Of a DNA stretch of 64,000 nt, positions 43,545-54,566 are shown piece after piece. The position numbers and the translations under genes were made by a program. Source of the stretch: Macrolepiota albuminosa. Lineage: Eukaryota > Basidiomycota > Agaricomycetes > Agaricales > Agaricaceae. The DNA is taken from contig JAMWFC010000049.1 in NCBI GenBank assembly GCA_027475525.1, forward strand, positions 6,370,947 through 6,434,946, given 5' to 3'. Each line of letters starts with the position of its first letter. Position 1 is the first letter of the stretch. The notes under the pieces are model-generated. The model did not search any database. It worked only from the letters and a program-made list of their open reading frames with translations, and was not told the origin of the DNA.

Positions 43545-45332
43545 CCGTTCGAATACTTAGCAGGTGAAAACCATACACCACTTACTCCTTTGGAAGAGCT
43601 GTCTAGGTCATTATCGCCAGAACCTAGCGACTCAGAATTACCCAAGCCAGTACCGACTACGACCATGCCAAGTGAAACTACCACTAACACCACTATTCCT
43701 ACCACGACGTCGATGCCAGCTAATATGGAGCAGGCAAACACACCACGCATGCTGCCAAGAAACCACTTCTCATCGCCAAAATGGGACAAGACGAAGCCTC
43801 GCGAGCTAACACAGTATTTCCGAGAATTGGAATATTTATTATGTGACTGCCGAGTCACCAACAACACACAAATGAAAGAATATGCCGCCAGATACGTTTC
43901 CTACAATACCGTGGAATCTTGGACAGGACTGGACGAGTTTCAAGAATTAACACAAGATGCGGTACCAAGACCGTTTACCTATGAGGAATGGAAAAAGGCA
44001 ATCATTAAACTTTACCCTGGCGCTGAAGAATCCACGCACTACACAGTCCTGGAAATCCAGAAACTGGTACAGGATACCTTTGCAACAGGCATTTATACGT
44101 TAGGCACGCTATCTACTTATTATTGAGATTTCCAGCAAATTGCATGATGGCTAGTACAGAATGGCAAACTCTACAGGAACGAGGAACGGTGCCTGTTCCA
44201 ACAAGGGATTCCGACATTGTTATGGACTCAAATAGCACGTTGTTTAGAAATTCTTAAGTCCGACCACCATCCCGAGGAACCCTACGATATAGAAGACGTC
44301 TTTGAAGCAGGTAAATGGATACTGAAAGGCACAGATACTGGCATCCCCTTCCAGCGACCCTCTAGTACTGATAACGGAGGAAAGGCGCCACCCATTGTGG
44401 CGCCAGTGCCTAGCGCGACTAACAACCAGGAAGGCTTTGTCAAGAAGGAGGATCTAGAAAACGCAGTCAACACGGCTGTCACAAACATTATGAGCAAATT
44501 GGAAACATTAATCTCGACTAGCCTTAACGCGCTATGAAGTAATATGCAACCTGGGCTTTGTCACTTCTGTGGCGAGGCGGGACATACAATGACTTGAGGA
44601 CGCTGCGCTATCCTCAAACAGTATCTACGCCAAGGAAGAGCACGTCAGGGTGCCGACGGTAAAATAATCCTACCCTCAGGTGCTAACATCCCTCTATATC
44701 CCGAGCACCGGACTTTCCAGGAACAAATTGATGAATGGCACCGACAAAACCCTGGGAACTTAGCGACAGGCAACTTCAATAGTACGGCTGCAACGGAGGC
44801 AGAGGCAACTCCACAACAGGCGCTAATCCATGAAGTACTCCAGCTTAACACTATTAGCAAGCGACCGACGTTGTCACAAGAGGAGAGGATCGAGACATTG
44901 GAAAGGGAGCTAAAGTCGCTAAAGAATCAGGTTTTTGACAGGGTCAAGATTAAAAAGAGCAAGCAACCATTGAAAGACTATAGACCCTCAGGCGCTACAT
45001 CAGATCCAGCACTAGCAAAGCCCTCAAATTCCAGCATCAACAACAATGCACCCGATATGGCCAAAGCATCAGCTAGCACGGAACCGCCACTGCACCCTTA
45101 TTCAGGGCTTGCTGGTAACTACTCTCCACCAGTCAATCAAAACTTTGGGGTGCCAGACAAGCCAGCAGGAGGCTACCGACCAACGGCACCTATCTACGAC
45201 ATAGAAAAATCGAAGCAAGTATTCGATCGCATCATGAAAAGTCAAGTTACGATGTCGGTAGGGGAGCTATGCAGTGTGGCACCTGACATCAGGAACCAGA
45301 TGCGTACCGCGGTTACCCTCGACAAAATGTAG
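43545..45332 (+). pseudogene. Gag of element 2
   Basis: One frame throughout, broken by several TGA codons (for example 44124-44126 and 44535-44537). Order: Ser/Thr/Pro-rich N-terminus, a capsid-like helical region (PRELTQYFRELEYLLCDCRV, then TYEEWKKAIIKLYPGAEEST), linker, zinc knuckle at 44559-44606 (CHFCGEAGH...GRC, a TGA inside), then a segment with DGKIILPSGANIPLYPEH and a coiled coil (ERIETLERELKSLKNQVF). It packages RNA into particles. No ATG is present before the open region, because the upstream border is itself a stop at 43542. Natural-looking end at TAG 45330-45332. Confidence 0.82.
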
Positions 45333-45343
45333 CTAACAATGTA

Positions 45344-46009
45344 ATGGCAGTGGACGAATGTGATGACGTGCTACCTGGATTTGCGTACATAACAGAGACG
45401 GTAGCGCCGGAAATCAAAGGAGAAGCCGAGCCACCCAAAGAAGCCACGTCCATTGACCCAGTTGAAATCTACCTCAAGTCACTAAGATCTAGCGACGATC
45501 CTGCCGTCCTCACTGTAGCACAAGACTCTCATGCGATATGCTCAATTATGTTGACAGTTGATGGAAAAAGCGAGATAGAGTCTATCGTGGACAGCAGATC
45601 ACAGATTATTTCAATAGCTGCCAATGTCGCTAATGAGCTTGGCATCATCTACAACCCCACCATCATTCTTAATATGCAGAGCGCTAACGGCACGATTGAT
45701 CGATCCCTGGAAATGGCCCGTAACGTCCCATGTGCTGTTGGCGATCTTACATTTTACCTACAAATTCACATTCTTAGATCGCCTGCATATGACTTATTAT
45801 TAGGAAGGCCCTTTGATGTATTAGCTCAATCAATAGTCAAGACAATGTCTGAAGATGAAACGATGCTAACTATTAGTGACCCTAACTCAGGTGTAAGAAG
45901 AACGGTACCGACGTTCCCTCGAGGGAAATTCCAAAAGCCAGGACCGAGAAAGCAACCTTATGTTAGCGACGACCCTTGCGGGTGTTTTCCGGTGCCATCG
46001 AGGAGATGA
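45344..46009 (+). pseudogene. Aspartic protease region of pol, element 2
   Basis: Reads IESIVDSRSQIISIAANVAN, LNMQSANGTIDRSLEMARNV, YDLLLGRPFDVLAQS, TVPTFPRGK. This is the retropepsin-like protease of the second gypsy family, with LLGRPF as the C-terminal block. The catalytic loop D-S-G/D-P-G reads DSR here, as expected from a G-to-A change (GGA to AGA), which would kill the enzyme. It follows the gag stop by a few codons in another frame. Only one protease domain is present, unlike element 1. Confidence 0.82.
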
Positions 46010-46860
46010 GTGATGAGGATCATGGAGATAAAGCGCTTATCTTGGACTATAACCATTGGACTGGGCAAGTAACCTTTATATCACATACCCCTTTAGCCCA
46101 CAAAATCTTGAATTCTTCCTCACTGCTTACTAGCAAAGCGTTATCCTACTTATACCTCACTGCGTCAGATATTACTGAAAACCTTTCAACAGACACTTAT
46201 TTTGTTTCTACTCCTGACTCTAAAAAACCTTTGATATCAGGTTTCGCTAGAAACCATGACTCTATTTATAATATGTTTGCTAACAATAGTACTCCTAAGC
46301 GCAAAGGGGTTCAGGTCAAGAAGAAATATAAGCCCGTAGTGCTTAAAACAAAACCGGTAGCGAGCACCGTACCTGAGGAATTTCGCATCAAATGAAAGAT
46401 AATAGGCAACCCTTTAGCTACCCTGCCAAAACTCGACCCAAATCCACCACCCTTTGAACCAACAGGACGATTTACAGAAGAACAAAAGGCGCTATTTCTT
46501 AGCGCCCACGATACCGGCTTTCTCTCAATGGCAAAAATGGACGTACTAGTCGACATCATGCAAAAACAGAACAAGGTGTTTGTCTGGGAAGACTCGGAGT
46601 GTGGTAAGCTCAGAACTGACTTCTTTCCACCTGTGGTTATACCGACAATACCACACGTACCCTAGACTGAGCATAACCGACCCATACCACTGGGCATTGA
46701 AGCTGAAGTCTGCCAAATTATTCGCTCTAAGATAGCGGCAGGCGTTTATGAGCCTTCCAATTCGGCCTACCGCTCAAGATGGTTTTGTGTACTAAAGAAA
46801 AACGGGAAGCTACGTATAGTCCACAGCCTAGAACCACTAAACAAGGTCACAATCAACTAG
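45976..46860 (+). pseudogene. Pol linker and RT N-terminal part, element 2
   Basis: The linker is open to 46395, then in the same frame after TGA reads PFEPTGRFTEEQKALFLSAH, MDVLVDIMQKQNKVFVWED, then RT fingers: IRSKIAAGVYEPSNSAYRSR, WFCVLKKNGKLRIVHSLEPL, NKVTIN. Here the match stops. The next conserved segment of this family lies far downstream in the normal protein, so the palm is missing. Confidence 0.8.
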
Positions 46861-46868
46861 TTAACTGA

Positions 46869-47789
46869 GTGCTCCAGCACATGAAGTATTGTGGCGGGAC
46901 ATTTTCAGGGCACAAGCTCATTCTTTGTGCACCACAGTTTAAGATTTTGGGGCACATTTGTACCCCAGAGGGCAGAATCCCAGAAGAGAGCCGATTAGCG
47001 CTTCTGGAGAAATGGGGGATCTGTCATAACCTCTCGGAAGTCCACGCATTCTTGGGCACTGTAGGGGTGCTGCGCATGTTCATACACCATTTCTCACATC
47101 GCGCAAATGCCCTTAATCGCTTAACTCGTTCAGGGGTCCCCTTCGAATTCGGACCTGACCAGATCAATGCCCAAAAGGACTTAGTGAAGGCACTACAGGA
47201 AGCGAAGCCCTTGGTACCCATTGACTATACCACTGCCGATCCTGTTATACTTGCCATTGACACATCATATATTGCAGTTGGCTTCTTCTTATGTCAGTGT
47301 GATGGCGAGAACCAAAAAGTCAGGCGCTACAATCACTTCAGATCGATTACCCTTAACGACAGAGAAGCGCGCTATAGTCAGCCCAAGCTAGAGTTATATG
47401 GCTTGTTTCGGTCGTTTCAAGCACTGCACATGTATCTTATTGGAGTTCAAAACCTTATTGTCAAAGTTGATGCTTGCTACATCAAAGGAATGCTCCAGAA
47501 TCCAGACATTCAACCTTCAGCTAGCATGAATCGCTGGGTAGTAGCAATACTGATGTTCCACTTTGAGCTTGTGCACGTTAAAAGTGCGTTTCACGGACCT
47601 GATGGACTATCTAGGCGACCTAGGCAGCCAGAAGATGAGGCGCTAGATGAAAGCGACAATGACGTATTCGATGACTGGATTGACTGGCTGCATGGTTTCG
47701 TGCATATTGTTCAATTACCCATTTCGGCCCTTTGCGAAGACCGACCTATCTCGACATACCTACACCCTATCATCCTGTATCAAACCTAA
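46869..47789 (+). pseudogene. RT thumb/connection and RNase H, element 2
   Basis: Open frame beginning VLQHMKYCGGTFSGHKLILC, then HICTPEGRIPEESRLAL, FLGTVGVLRMFIHHFSHRAN, and RNase H: VILAIDTSYIAVGFFLCQCD, REARYSQPKLELYGLFRSFQ, VKVDACYIKGMLQNPDIQPS, HGPDGLSRRPRQP. The catalytic xIDD box of RT, which should precede KYCGGTFSG by many residues, is absent, so about 100-150 residues have been deleted between 46857 and 46869. RNase H acidic residues are still visible. Confidence 0.85.
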
Positions 47790-48039
47790 ACTGTATCGGG
47801 CTCCATCAACTTTTTACATGGCCAGTATCTATAACGTCGCTAAGCCATCTAATGATCTAAAGATAGTCAAAGAACCCAGACCCTTACGGAAAGATAGTTG
47901 CAACCTCCCATATTTGGTGGTACCTCATAGCGCCAAGGCTAAGTCAGAAGACCAACAAGTTGATCAGGTTAGGAAGTGGCTACAGGATTTGTGCCGACCA
48001 TCAGACCTTACGGATGCGGAATACGCCACCTTTATTTGA

Positions 48040-49314
48040 TACGCAACGACTTTCTTTATGGTTGAGAATCGGCTTTGGCGACAAAATAGGGCTGGCGCTC
48101 ACAAATTGGTAATCAAACCAGAGGGCCACATTAGGATTCTGCGCACTATGCACGATGACTTGGGACATTGAGGACTCTATGCAATGCGGGCAAATTTATT
48201 GGAACGTTTTTGGTGGCCTCAAGTTAGCGCCAATATTGCATGGTACATTTGCACTTGTCATCTCTGCCAAATCCAGCAGACGTGCCAGGTGCTTATTCCC
48301 CCAACCGTAGCAACTCCAGCACCATTGTTCGGAAAGATATATATTGACACTATGCACATGCCCAAGTCAGGGCGCTACAAGTACATTATCCAGGGAAGGT
48401 GTTCTTTGGTACATTGGCCAGAGTTCCGTATGCTCCAGCAGGAAAATACTGACACTATAGCTAAGTGGCTCTTCGAAGATGTTATTTGCTGATGGGGGGC
48501 CCTTCACGAGATTGTTACAGACAACGGAGCATCTATAGTTAAGGCGCTTACCTACCTTGCAAAGAAATACAATATACAGCATATTTGAGTCTCAGGATAC
48601 AATAAATGCGCTAACGGCATAGTGGAAAGACCGCATTTTGATGTATGACAGGCGCTATTTAAGGCGGTAGACGGCAACGAGAGTCGCTGGAGTGAAGCAA
48701 CTTATTCAGTCTTTTGGTCTGAACGGGTTACCGTACGGAAGAGGATGGGTTGTTCTCCTTACTATGCGGCGACTGGCACCCATCCCCTGCTTCCAGTGGA
48801 CATTGTGGAGGCAACGTACTTACAACCCCCACCTAACTCAATCCTGTCTTCTACCAATCTGATTGCTAGGTGCACCATTGACTTACAACGACGCATGGAG
48901 GATCTAGAGCGCCTACACGAGGTGGTATTTCAAGCTAGACGACAGGCCGCATTACGATTTGAAAGCGAGCATAGCGCTACTATCCAAGACTACAACTTTA
49001 CAGCTGGCGCCTTAGTGCTAATGCGCAACTCGAAAATCGAAGTAACCCATAACAAAAAGATGCGACCTCGATACCTAGGGCCCCTCATAGTAGTTTCCTG
49101 CAATAGGGGAGGAGCCTACGTACTCTGCGAGTTGGACGGCTTGGTTTTGCATTGACCGGTAGCGGCATTTTGACTCATTCCCTACTTAGCATGTGAACAT
49201 ATTCCACTACCTTTGCCGGTGCTAGACATCGACACGGCTAAACTGCAAGAGCTAGAAGAGACCGAGTTGGTGGACGATGACGAGATCACTCCTGATGACG
49301 AAGAGGAACAGTAA
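48040..49314 (+). pseudogene. Integrase of element 2
   Basis: Zinc domain (HIRILRTMHDDLGH, then CTCHLCQIQQTC), then the DDE core: first Asp in KIYIDTMHMP, second in IVTDNGASIV, Glu in NGIVERPHFDV. Then SPYYAATGTHPLLPVDIVEA, a helical segment, and the GPY/F-like RPRYLGPLIVVS, with an acidic tail ending at TAA 49312-49314. Stops lie at several places (after GH, after DVIC, in HI*VSG, HFDV*Q, and in the tail). No chromodomain follows. Function: cDNA integration. Confidence 0.85.
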
Positions 49315-49452
49315 AAGACCATGAGAAACAAGGCACCGGCGGTTAGCGCTGCCTGCTACAGACTTAAAACATACAACAGCAACCACAAAGGGGCGAATAA
49401 ATAGATGATACTAATACAGACGGCACTACTAAACTATCTTTGACTACAAAAT

Positions 49453-51056
49453 TTAAGATAACAATGAAGACTGCCGACGAGGGCCCTTGACTTGCTCCTT
49501 GTGTCGCCTATAGGCAGGAGGAGCACCGGAAGGGGGATGTATTGCAGTGTTAGGCGGCATGGGAGGAGCAACTGGAGGAGGAGGCACGGGAAGAGCAATT
49601 GTAGGTAGAGTGCGGGAAGGACCCAGGGGAGCAGCGGAACGAGTAGGGGACAAGTACCACCTGGCCTCATCCATGCGATGCTCTAAAGCCATATAAGGAA
49701 TGGCCACACGGGCAAGCACAGCTCTACTAGCGCTAAGGTTAACAAGAACCGGAAGGGGGAGCCATGAGAGGCTCTAGAAAAGGGCAAGGAATTAGCTAAC
49801 TAAGGTCAGGAGAAAAGGAGTATAGGCACTAACCAAACTCCTGGTCTCATGGAGAAGGCTATAGAGACTCAAAGCGGTACCAGTAACGGGCTCCTACGAC
49901 ATGCATAAGTATTACCTAAAGCATGCGCTAATGAAAGGTTTACGGTGACTAGAGCAGGGTCTGTATTTATCTCCCATTTGTCGGAGGCCACTAGCAAAAG
50001 CTGGTACTGGTGCACAAGGGTCATTATGTTACTGTTCTCATGTGGAAAGCTGCCATCAGGCATTAGCATGAGAAAGCGCTCAAGGCGGTCTAGGATTAAT
50101 GGCCGGTGAACAAGTACGGGGTCATCAAGAAGGAGGGAAGGTTCTGGCATGGTATGATACTAACCAGGTTAACAGCGCCAGAACCCATAAAATACCTCAA
50201 GCTGCTTGCAGAGTCGCAGATACTTGGGAACTCTTACATGCGCAAAACAATCATGGGGGGGGACAACAGCAATGCATTTCATATAACTACGACAAAAGAA
50301 ATCAACTAGCCAAAGTCTGTCAGCCCGGTGGCGCCACGGAAAAGAAGGAGCCGACTTACATAAACGACATGGGAGATGGACAAGCACTAAGGACCGGGCA
50401 AAAGGAGAGGCCTGGGAGGCCGCTAGCCTTCAGCCGGACTGCGAAAAAGCTGGCCACCAGTAGACGAGCAGGGCGCCTAGCGAGGCAACACGTTAGAAGG
50501 AAGAAGACGGGGTAATAAGGCAACAAACCAGGTAGTGACTCTCCTCCAGCAGCAACTCAAGATGCTCCTTCGTTTCCTTGGTCGCAATTTGCTTTATTTG
50601 GCGACTATCAGAAGAAAAGGAGGGCAAAAAAGGCAATAGCGCACCTGGAAAATCTGACTCCAGTTCTTCTCCATACCAAAATGGGTCAACGGCAGGTCAT
50701 CGTGCCAAATCTCACAGGCCACACAAAGTAGCTGGCAGCGACGACCTAATTCAACGACTCTGTCGGTCAGTCCGGGCATGCCAACTGCTGGGTAGTGGTG
50801 AAAGAACGAGGTAGCGCGTTCCAGGAAAGTGGGGGGATCAATTACGAGATGAGCACGATCACAGCAGGGAGACCACACAATGCCAGTAGGGCTTTCCATC
50901 GCGAAGACTGATGACATCCCATCGTGGCATGGGCAATTTATAGGATTCAGGCAGTGTTTCAGCTAGCGACAGCATGAGAGAGCACTTCTCAAGAGGCTTG
51001 GGCCCTGATGCAGACACGAACCAATAAGATGCGCCTATCTCATTTTTAGGTCGCAC
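49453..51056 (-). pseudogene. Second antisense coding cluster in element 2
   Basis: Minus-strand blocks in order: about 51075-50859 (INFPFVRPKNEIGASYWFVS, PRWDVISLRDGKPYWHC), 50917-50594 (CCDRAHLVIDPPTFLERATS, then RRCQLLCVACEIWHDDLPLT), 50150-49869 (LVHRPLILDRLERFLMLMPD, then IMTLVHQYQLLLVASDKWEI) and 49719-49453 (MALEHRMDEARWYLSPTRSA, then Pro-rich). Composition and donor-like ends (FQ|GTGCGC) suggest a spliced gene. Cys/His clusters (HC, PCCD, H, then C.L.CVAC...H) may bind metal. One frame change lies near 50890. Family not recognised. It lies between pol and the first antisense gene, same strand as the latter. Confidence 0.5.
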
Positions 51057-51197
51057 AAAGGGGAAGTTAATCTTTGAGATCTAGCACTTATAGCCACCAT
51101 CACCGAATAATCATAAGCGATCAGTGGCACTCTATTTTTTATACATTAAAACTTCTTACATGAATCAACTTATCTTTTTACAGACAATACCTATTTC

Positions 51198-51273
51198 TTC
51201 CTAGGCTGGCGTGATATTGGCTATTGGGCCATGCTGGTAATAGGAGTTTTCTATGCCATGATGATTTACTGAG
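51198..51273 (+). other. Orphan transmembrane-like segment
   Basis: A sense-strand frame ends with GWRDIGYWAMLVIGVFYAMM and a stop, preceded by TDNTYFFL. It would be one membrane helix. The open stretch is about 40 codons with no ATG at its start. It may be a relic or chance. Confidence 0.2.
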
Positions 51274-51336
51274 CGTTTCCCTTTTTTTTTCTTACTTTAT
51301 ATTTTGATTACTTACAAACTGACAATTTTGGAACAA

Positions 51337-51349
51337 GGGGGGGAGCGTT
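51337..51349 (+). other. Second polypurine-tract-like run in element 2
   Basis: AACAAGGGGGGGAG resembles a polypurine tract but no LTR follows. It lies between the two antisense coding units. Confidence 0.3.
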
Positions 51350-51429
51350 TATTTTAATGTGGCTATCACACGACTACGTATCAAAAATTACAAAGTCCAA
51401 CAAAGTTCGAGGCACTATGGGGCCGGTGA

Positions 51430-53914
51430 CTACGGATCATACTCGGGAAGGGCAGGATCGCCCAAAGGAAGCAAGTCCCTGTCCTGAATTGCATTACTTG
51501 CTTGCCACTCAAGCGCATCGGTGATATTGTCATGGAGCTCGAGCAGGAGGCGCTCACGGCATGCTAAGGTGGAGACACGAGGACGCAGGTTAGCAAGTTC
51601 GCGACCAGTGATTTCGGTCGCATCCTCAATATAGAGAAGTTGCTGGCGAAGGTTGGCAGAAGGACGGAGGGGGGTAACAGGATAGGAGAACTCGTCCCCG
51701 AGCCAAGGGAAGGCGTCCAAAAGGGATCAAACTTACCGGGAAATCAGAAAAAGGGAGAAAAGAAGCTGATAAGGAAGGGGCATACCCGAACAGTTACAGG
51801 CACATGAGGTGTCCATTCATGACGCTCATCGCCGGAGGACATAGGTCTGGCGGAGGAGAGGTGGATGCTGTAGAAAGGCAGGTAACTCCAGCAGCGATGA
51901 CACTCACTCTACGGTACCAAAGTTCCTTCGGACTCTGGCGCCGTAGAAGTCTCACAACTCCTAGGAAAAGAGGAGAAGCTGTGGGGAGGAGTAAGGGACG
52001 GAGTAATAGAAAGGGCAACAGGGGGGTCACTAGCCACAACCGGCTCGGGAGCAGGGGTAGTGCTGGCGACAGACATAACGACATCTTTGGCAGGAGGAAT
52101 ATCCACTATGACGGGAACAGGAGTGGGGGACCTACCAGTCAAGGAGTTAGCACGAAAGAAAAAAAAGTTAAGAAAACATGTACTGGTTACCACTGGGGCC
52201 ACTCTGACGAGGGTTAGTGGCGATAGGGGGAGTAAGGCAAAGCAGGAGAGCGCGTACCGCCAACAGCACATCGGCATCAATGACAGGCTCAGCTTCATCA
52301 TCATCCTTTCCCTTGGCATCCCTCTCAGTGTCCTCTCCCTCATCCATAGACAACTCAGTCATAGACAAAACCACAGGCGTAGCAGGTGATAGCTCGCAGC
52401 GCTTACCAGGACCCTTGCCAGGAGACGCAACAACAGGTTTACGTTTCGAAGGAAAGGGGCGACAAGGAGAGCGAGCAAAGGGTGCTGCCATGGTGGTACC
52501 ATCCTGGGTAGTCGGCAGCGCCAGGCTGGCTGCGCTAATCACTGTGGGCTGGTGAGTAGCCGCCAGATCACGTTGCTGCAGCACAAAGTCCCAGGCATTA
52601 CAAACCAATACCATGCGCTCATAGTTCCTTTGCATGATGGGGTCCCTACCACGTTTACGAGTACAAATCCCATTGAAGGCGCAGCCTCGTTTCAACGCAT
52701 CGCACCGATAGCAAGGCAGAGAAGCGGTAGGAAACCAGCAGCCCTCAGGATCGTTCTTAGACCAACATTTGTCACACTAAGAAAGAAGTTAGCAATGTCA
52801 TCAACCTACCAAGGGGCAAACCAGTACTTACCGTGCCAATCTTTGCCCTAAATGCATGACGTTCCAAAGGCGTGACTGTAACCTTCTTCTTGGCGCCCAG
52901 TACTTGGACACCAGCCAGGATGCCGGTATCAATAATGGTAGTATCATGGCGAAGACACAACAGGTCACAAAGCTCCGCATCAGTGAACATGGTCTGATTA
53001 GGCACCTACCGACATTAAAACTTAGGCGCTAAAGTCTAGCAACGACGTGCAAAGCACTTACGACATACAAAGGGGCAACGTGAGCAGGGAGATTGATCTA
53101 GAAGGGGAGAAGTCAGAAAAATGGAATAAGGAAGGTAGGAGGAGGGATGCACAGTACGTTTGGGAGAACTAGCATGAGCAGGGGGCGCTCATTCAATAAC
53201 AATGGCAAAATTATGCGGAGGACCGTGGAAAGTTGGACGCGTCGGGCCGGTTTGTGGTTTGCTACAAGAAACAGCAATACATTTGATGGCCAAATGGGGA
53301 GGGGCAGTGCGAACGGAAGAAGCAGCACTTGGGGCAGGACAGGTGGAAGAAGCAGTGCCACAAAAAGGGCTGCCAAGAATGGAAGGAGGCGGAACAGAAG
53401 TCGAAGAAGGAGGGGCAGTAGGAACAGAAGGGACAGTGGAGGCTGATGGGGCAGTAGGAATACTGGCAATGGTGGGAGATGTAGCAACCGACTACCCAAG
53501 GTTAAAGAATTGGAAGTTGGGGGAAGAAAAGGAAGGACTTACTTCGCTGACCTCGGTACTAGCCAACAACGCGTCAATCTTGTCAGATAAGGAGGGCGCC
53601 TAGTATGGGCGCTGAACCTTAGTGCCACAAGCTCACAATCAAACTTAGAAACTTACAAAAAGGTCTGCAAAGGGGCGCAGCCAATCGGCACCTTTGTACT
53701 TGCGGTACCGAGCCATGCACCACTTACGAACCTCAATGCCCCGCGCCCAGGAACTGTCAGAGCCGCGGACTACGAGCCACCGCCAATAGATTTGCATAAT
53801 GCCAGGGATGGTTTGTGGCGCATTGGCGGGACCGACAGACTTAGCACGATCGAATAAATAGGAGGCCTTAGCCAGGAAATTGCGGAGAGCAGAAGCATCG
53901 AAAGGAGTGGACAT
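51430..53914 (-). pseudogene. Antisense multi-exon Cys-rich gene inside element 2
   Basis: Opposite to gag-pol. ATG at 53914, about 50 bp after a TATA box. Exons (minus): 53914-53657 (MSTPFDASALRNFLAKASYL..., 86 aa), 53599-53543 (APSLSDKIDALLASTEVSE), 53491 to about 53110 (Ser/Pro-rich; TGA at 53189-53191), 53097-53062 (INLPAHVAPLYV), 53005-52832 (58 aa, ends HAFRAKIGT), then from 52776. The last opens with C-X2-C-X8-C-X8-C-X2-C-X6-C (CDKCW...CYRC) followed by a basic KRGRD stretch. Introns are about 36-58 bp with GTAAGT donors; 52777-52831 is phase 0, directly before the first Cys codon. An acidic tail and a last block (51720-51430, RQQLLYIEDATEITGRELAN) follow, not fully resolved. Zinc binding is inferred. 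Confidence 0.75.
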
Positions 53915-53964
53915 GCTGGAAAGATGTGAAGGAAAACACAAGAAGGTGAAGTGCTAAAAATGAC

Positions 53965-53976
53965 TTTTATAAGGTG
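53965..53976 (-). promoter_or_regulatory. TATA box of the antisense gene in element 2
   Basis: On the minus strand CCTTATAAAAGTC lies about 50 bp upstream of the ATG at 53914 and about 85 bp inside the element from the 3' LTR. This is a consensus TATA box at a suitable distance for a short leader, so the gene seems to have its own promoter. Confidence 0.55.
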
Positions 53977-54050
53977 CCGCCGGCATTATACGGACCGTAG
54001 TGCAGTCAAATTAATGATGGCGTTTGACTGAGGACAGTCAATTTTTCAGT

Positions 54051-54060
54051 TGGGGGGAGA
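54051..54060 (+). promoter_or_regulatory. Polypurine tract of element 2
   Basis: TGGGGGGAGA directly precedes the 3' LTR start TGATAGG at 54061. Confidence 0.8.
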
Positions 54061-54366
54061 TGATAGGCTTCTACTTGGACTGAGCACATCAAGGAACATT
54101 ATAGGTTGACCGACACTTGACACACTGGAGACTCTAGCGACCAGCTTGAAGTACAGAGTAGCCCTAGTGCTGGCGCTCTATGGCAAGACTTATCCATTCA
54201 TCTTAAACACCAGTATCAGCTCCTTAGCACACTTCACACATATATTTCGAAGACCAAGGAGGCTTAGAACTCATAGCGCTAGCACAATGGAGGGAAGTTG
54301 ACTCTGACCAAACCCCGATTAATACCAAAAGGAGTTAGCAATTGGCGCTGTCAATCACTGAGGCAC
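54061..54366 (+). repeat. Truncated true 3' LTR of element 2
   Basis: Matches the first 306 bp of the 5' LTR with about 13 substitutions, then stops abruptly. The next base starts the copy of the left host flank. No microhomology at the join. Confidence 0.88.
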
Positions 54367-54566
54367 AGCGCTCTGAGACCAAGTGAAGGAGTACAAGAAT
54401 CAGCAAACGTCACCTCAGCAGACATCTCATCCAAGCATTCAATAGCAGAAACTTGGTAGCCCATCAATCCAATATCTTTGTCCTGGGACATCAACGGCGT
54501 CCTGAGAGTTCCAAGCCCAGCCTCTTCTGTCTGCCGACTGAGCAGAACCCACACCTGGAACAACGT
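54367..54566. repeat. Copy of the left host flank of element 2
   Basis: Repeats 42091-42290 with one difference. Ends in ACGT just before the next LTR, exactly as at the true left border. Confidence 0.9.

Larger units (their letters stand above)
42291..54366 (+). mobile_element. Ty3/gypsy LTR retrotransposon with truncated 3' LTR (element 2)
   Basis: 5' LTR 42291-43333, tRNA-type primer site, gag 43545-45332, pol 45344-49314, a 4.6-kb region coded on the opposite strand (49453-53914), polypurine tract 54051-54060, and the first 306 bp of the 3' LTR (54061-54366). The right-hand genomic border with the 4-bp duplication ACGT (42287-42290 and 55610-55613) belongs to a second LTR copy at 54567-55609. 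Gag has a zinc knuckle, and pol has protease, RT/RNase H and integrase. Many in-frame TGA/TAG codons and a deletion in RT show that it is dead. Not the same family as element 1. Confidence 0.9.
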
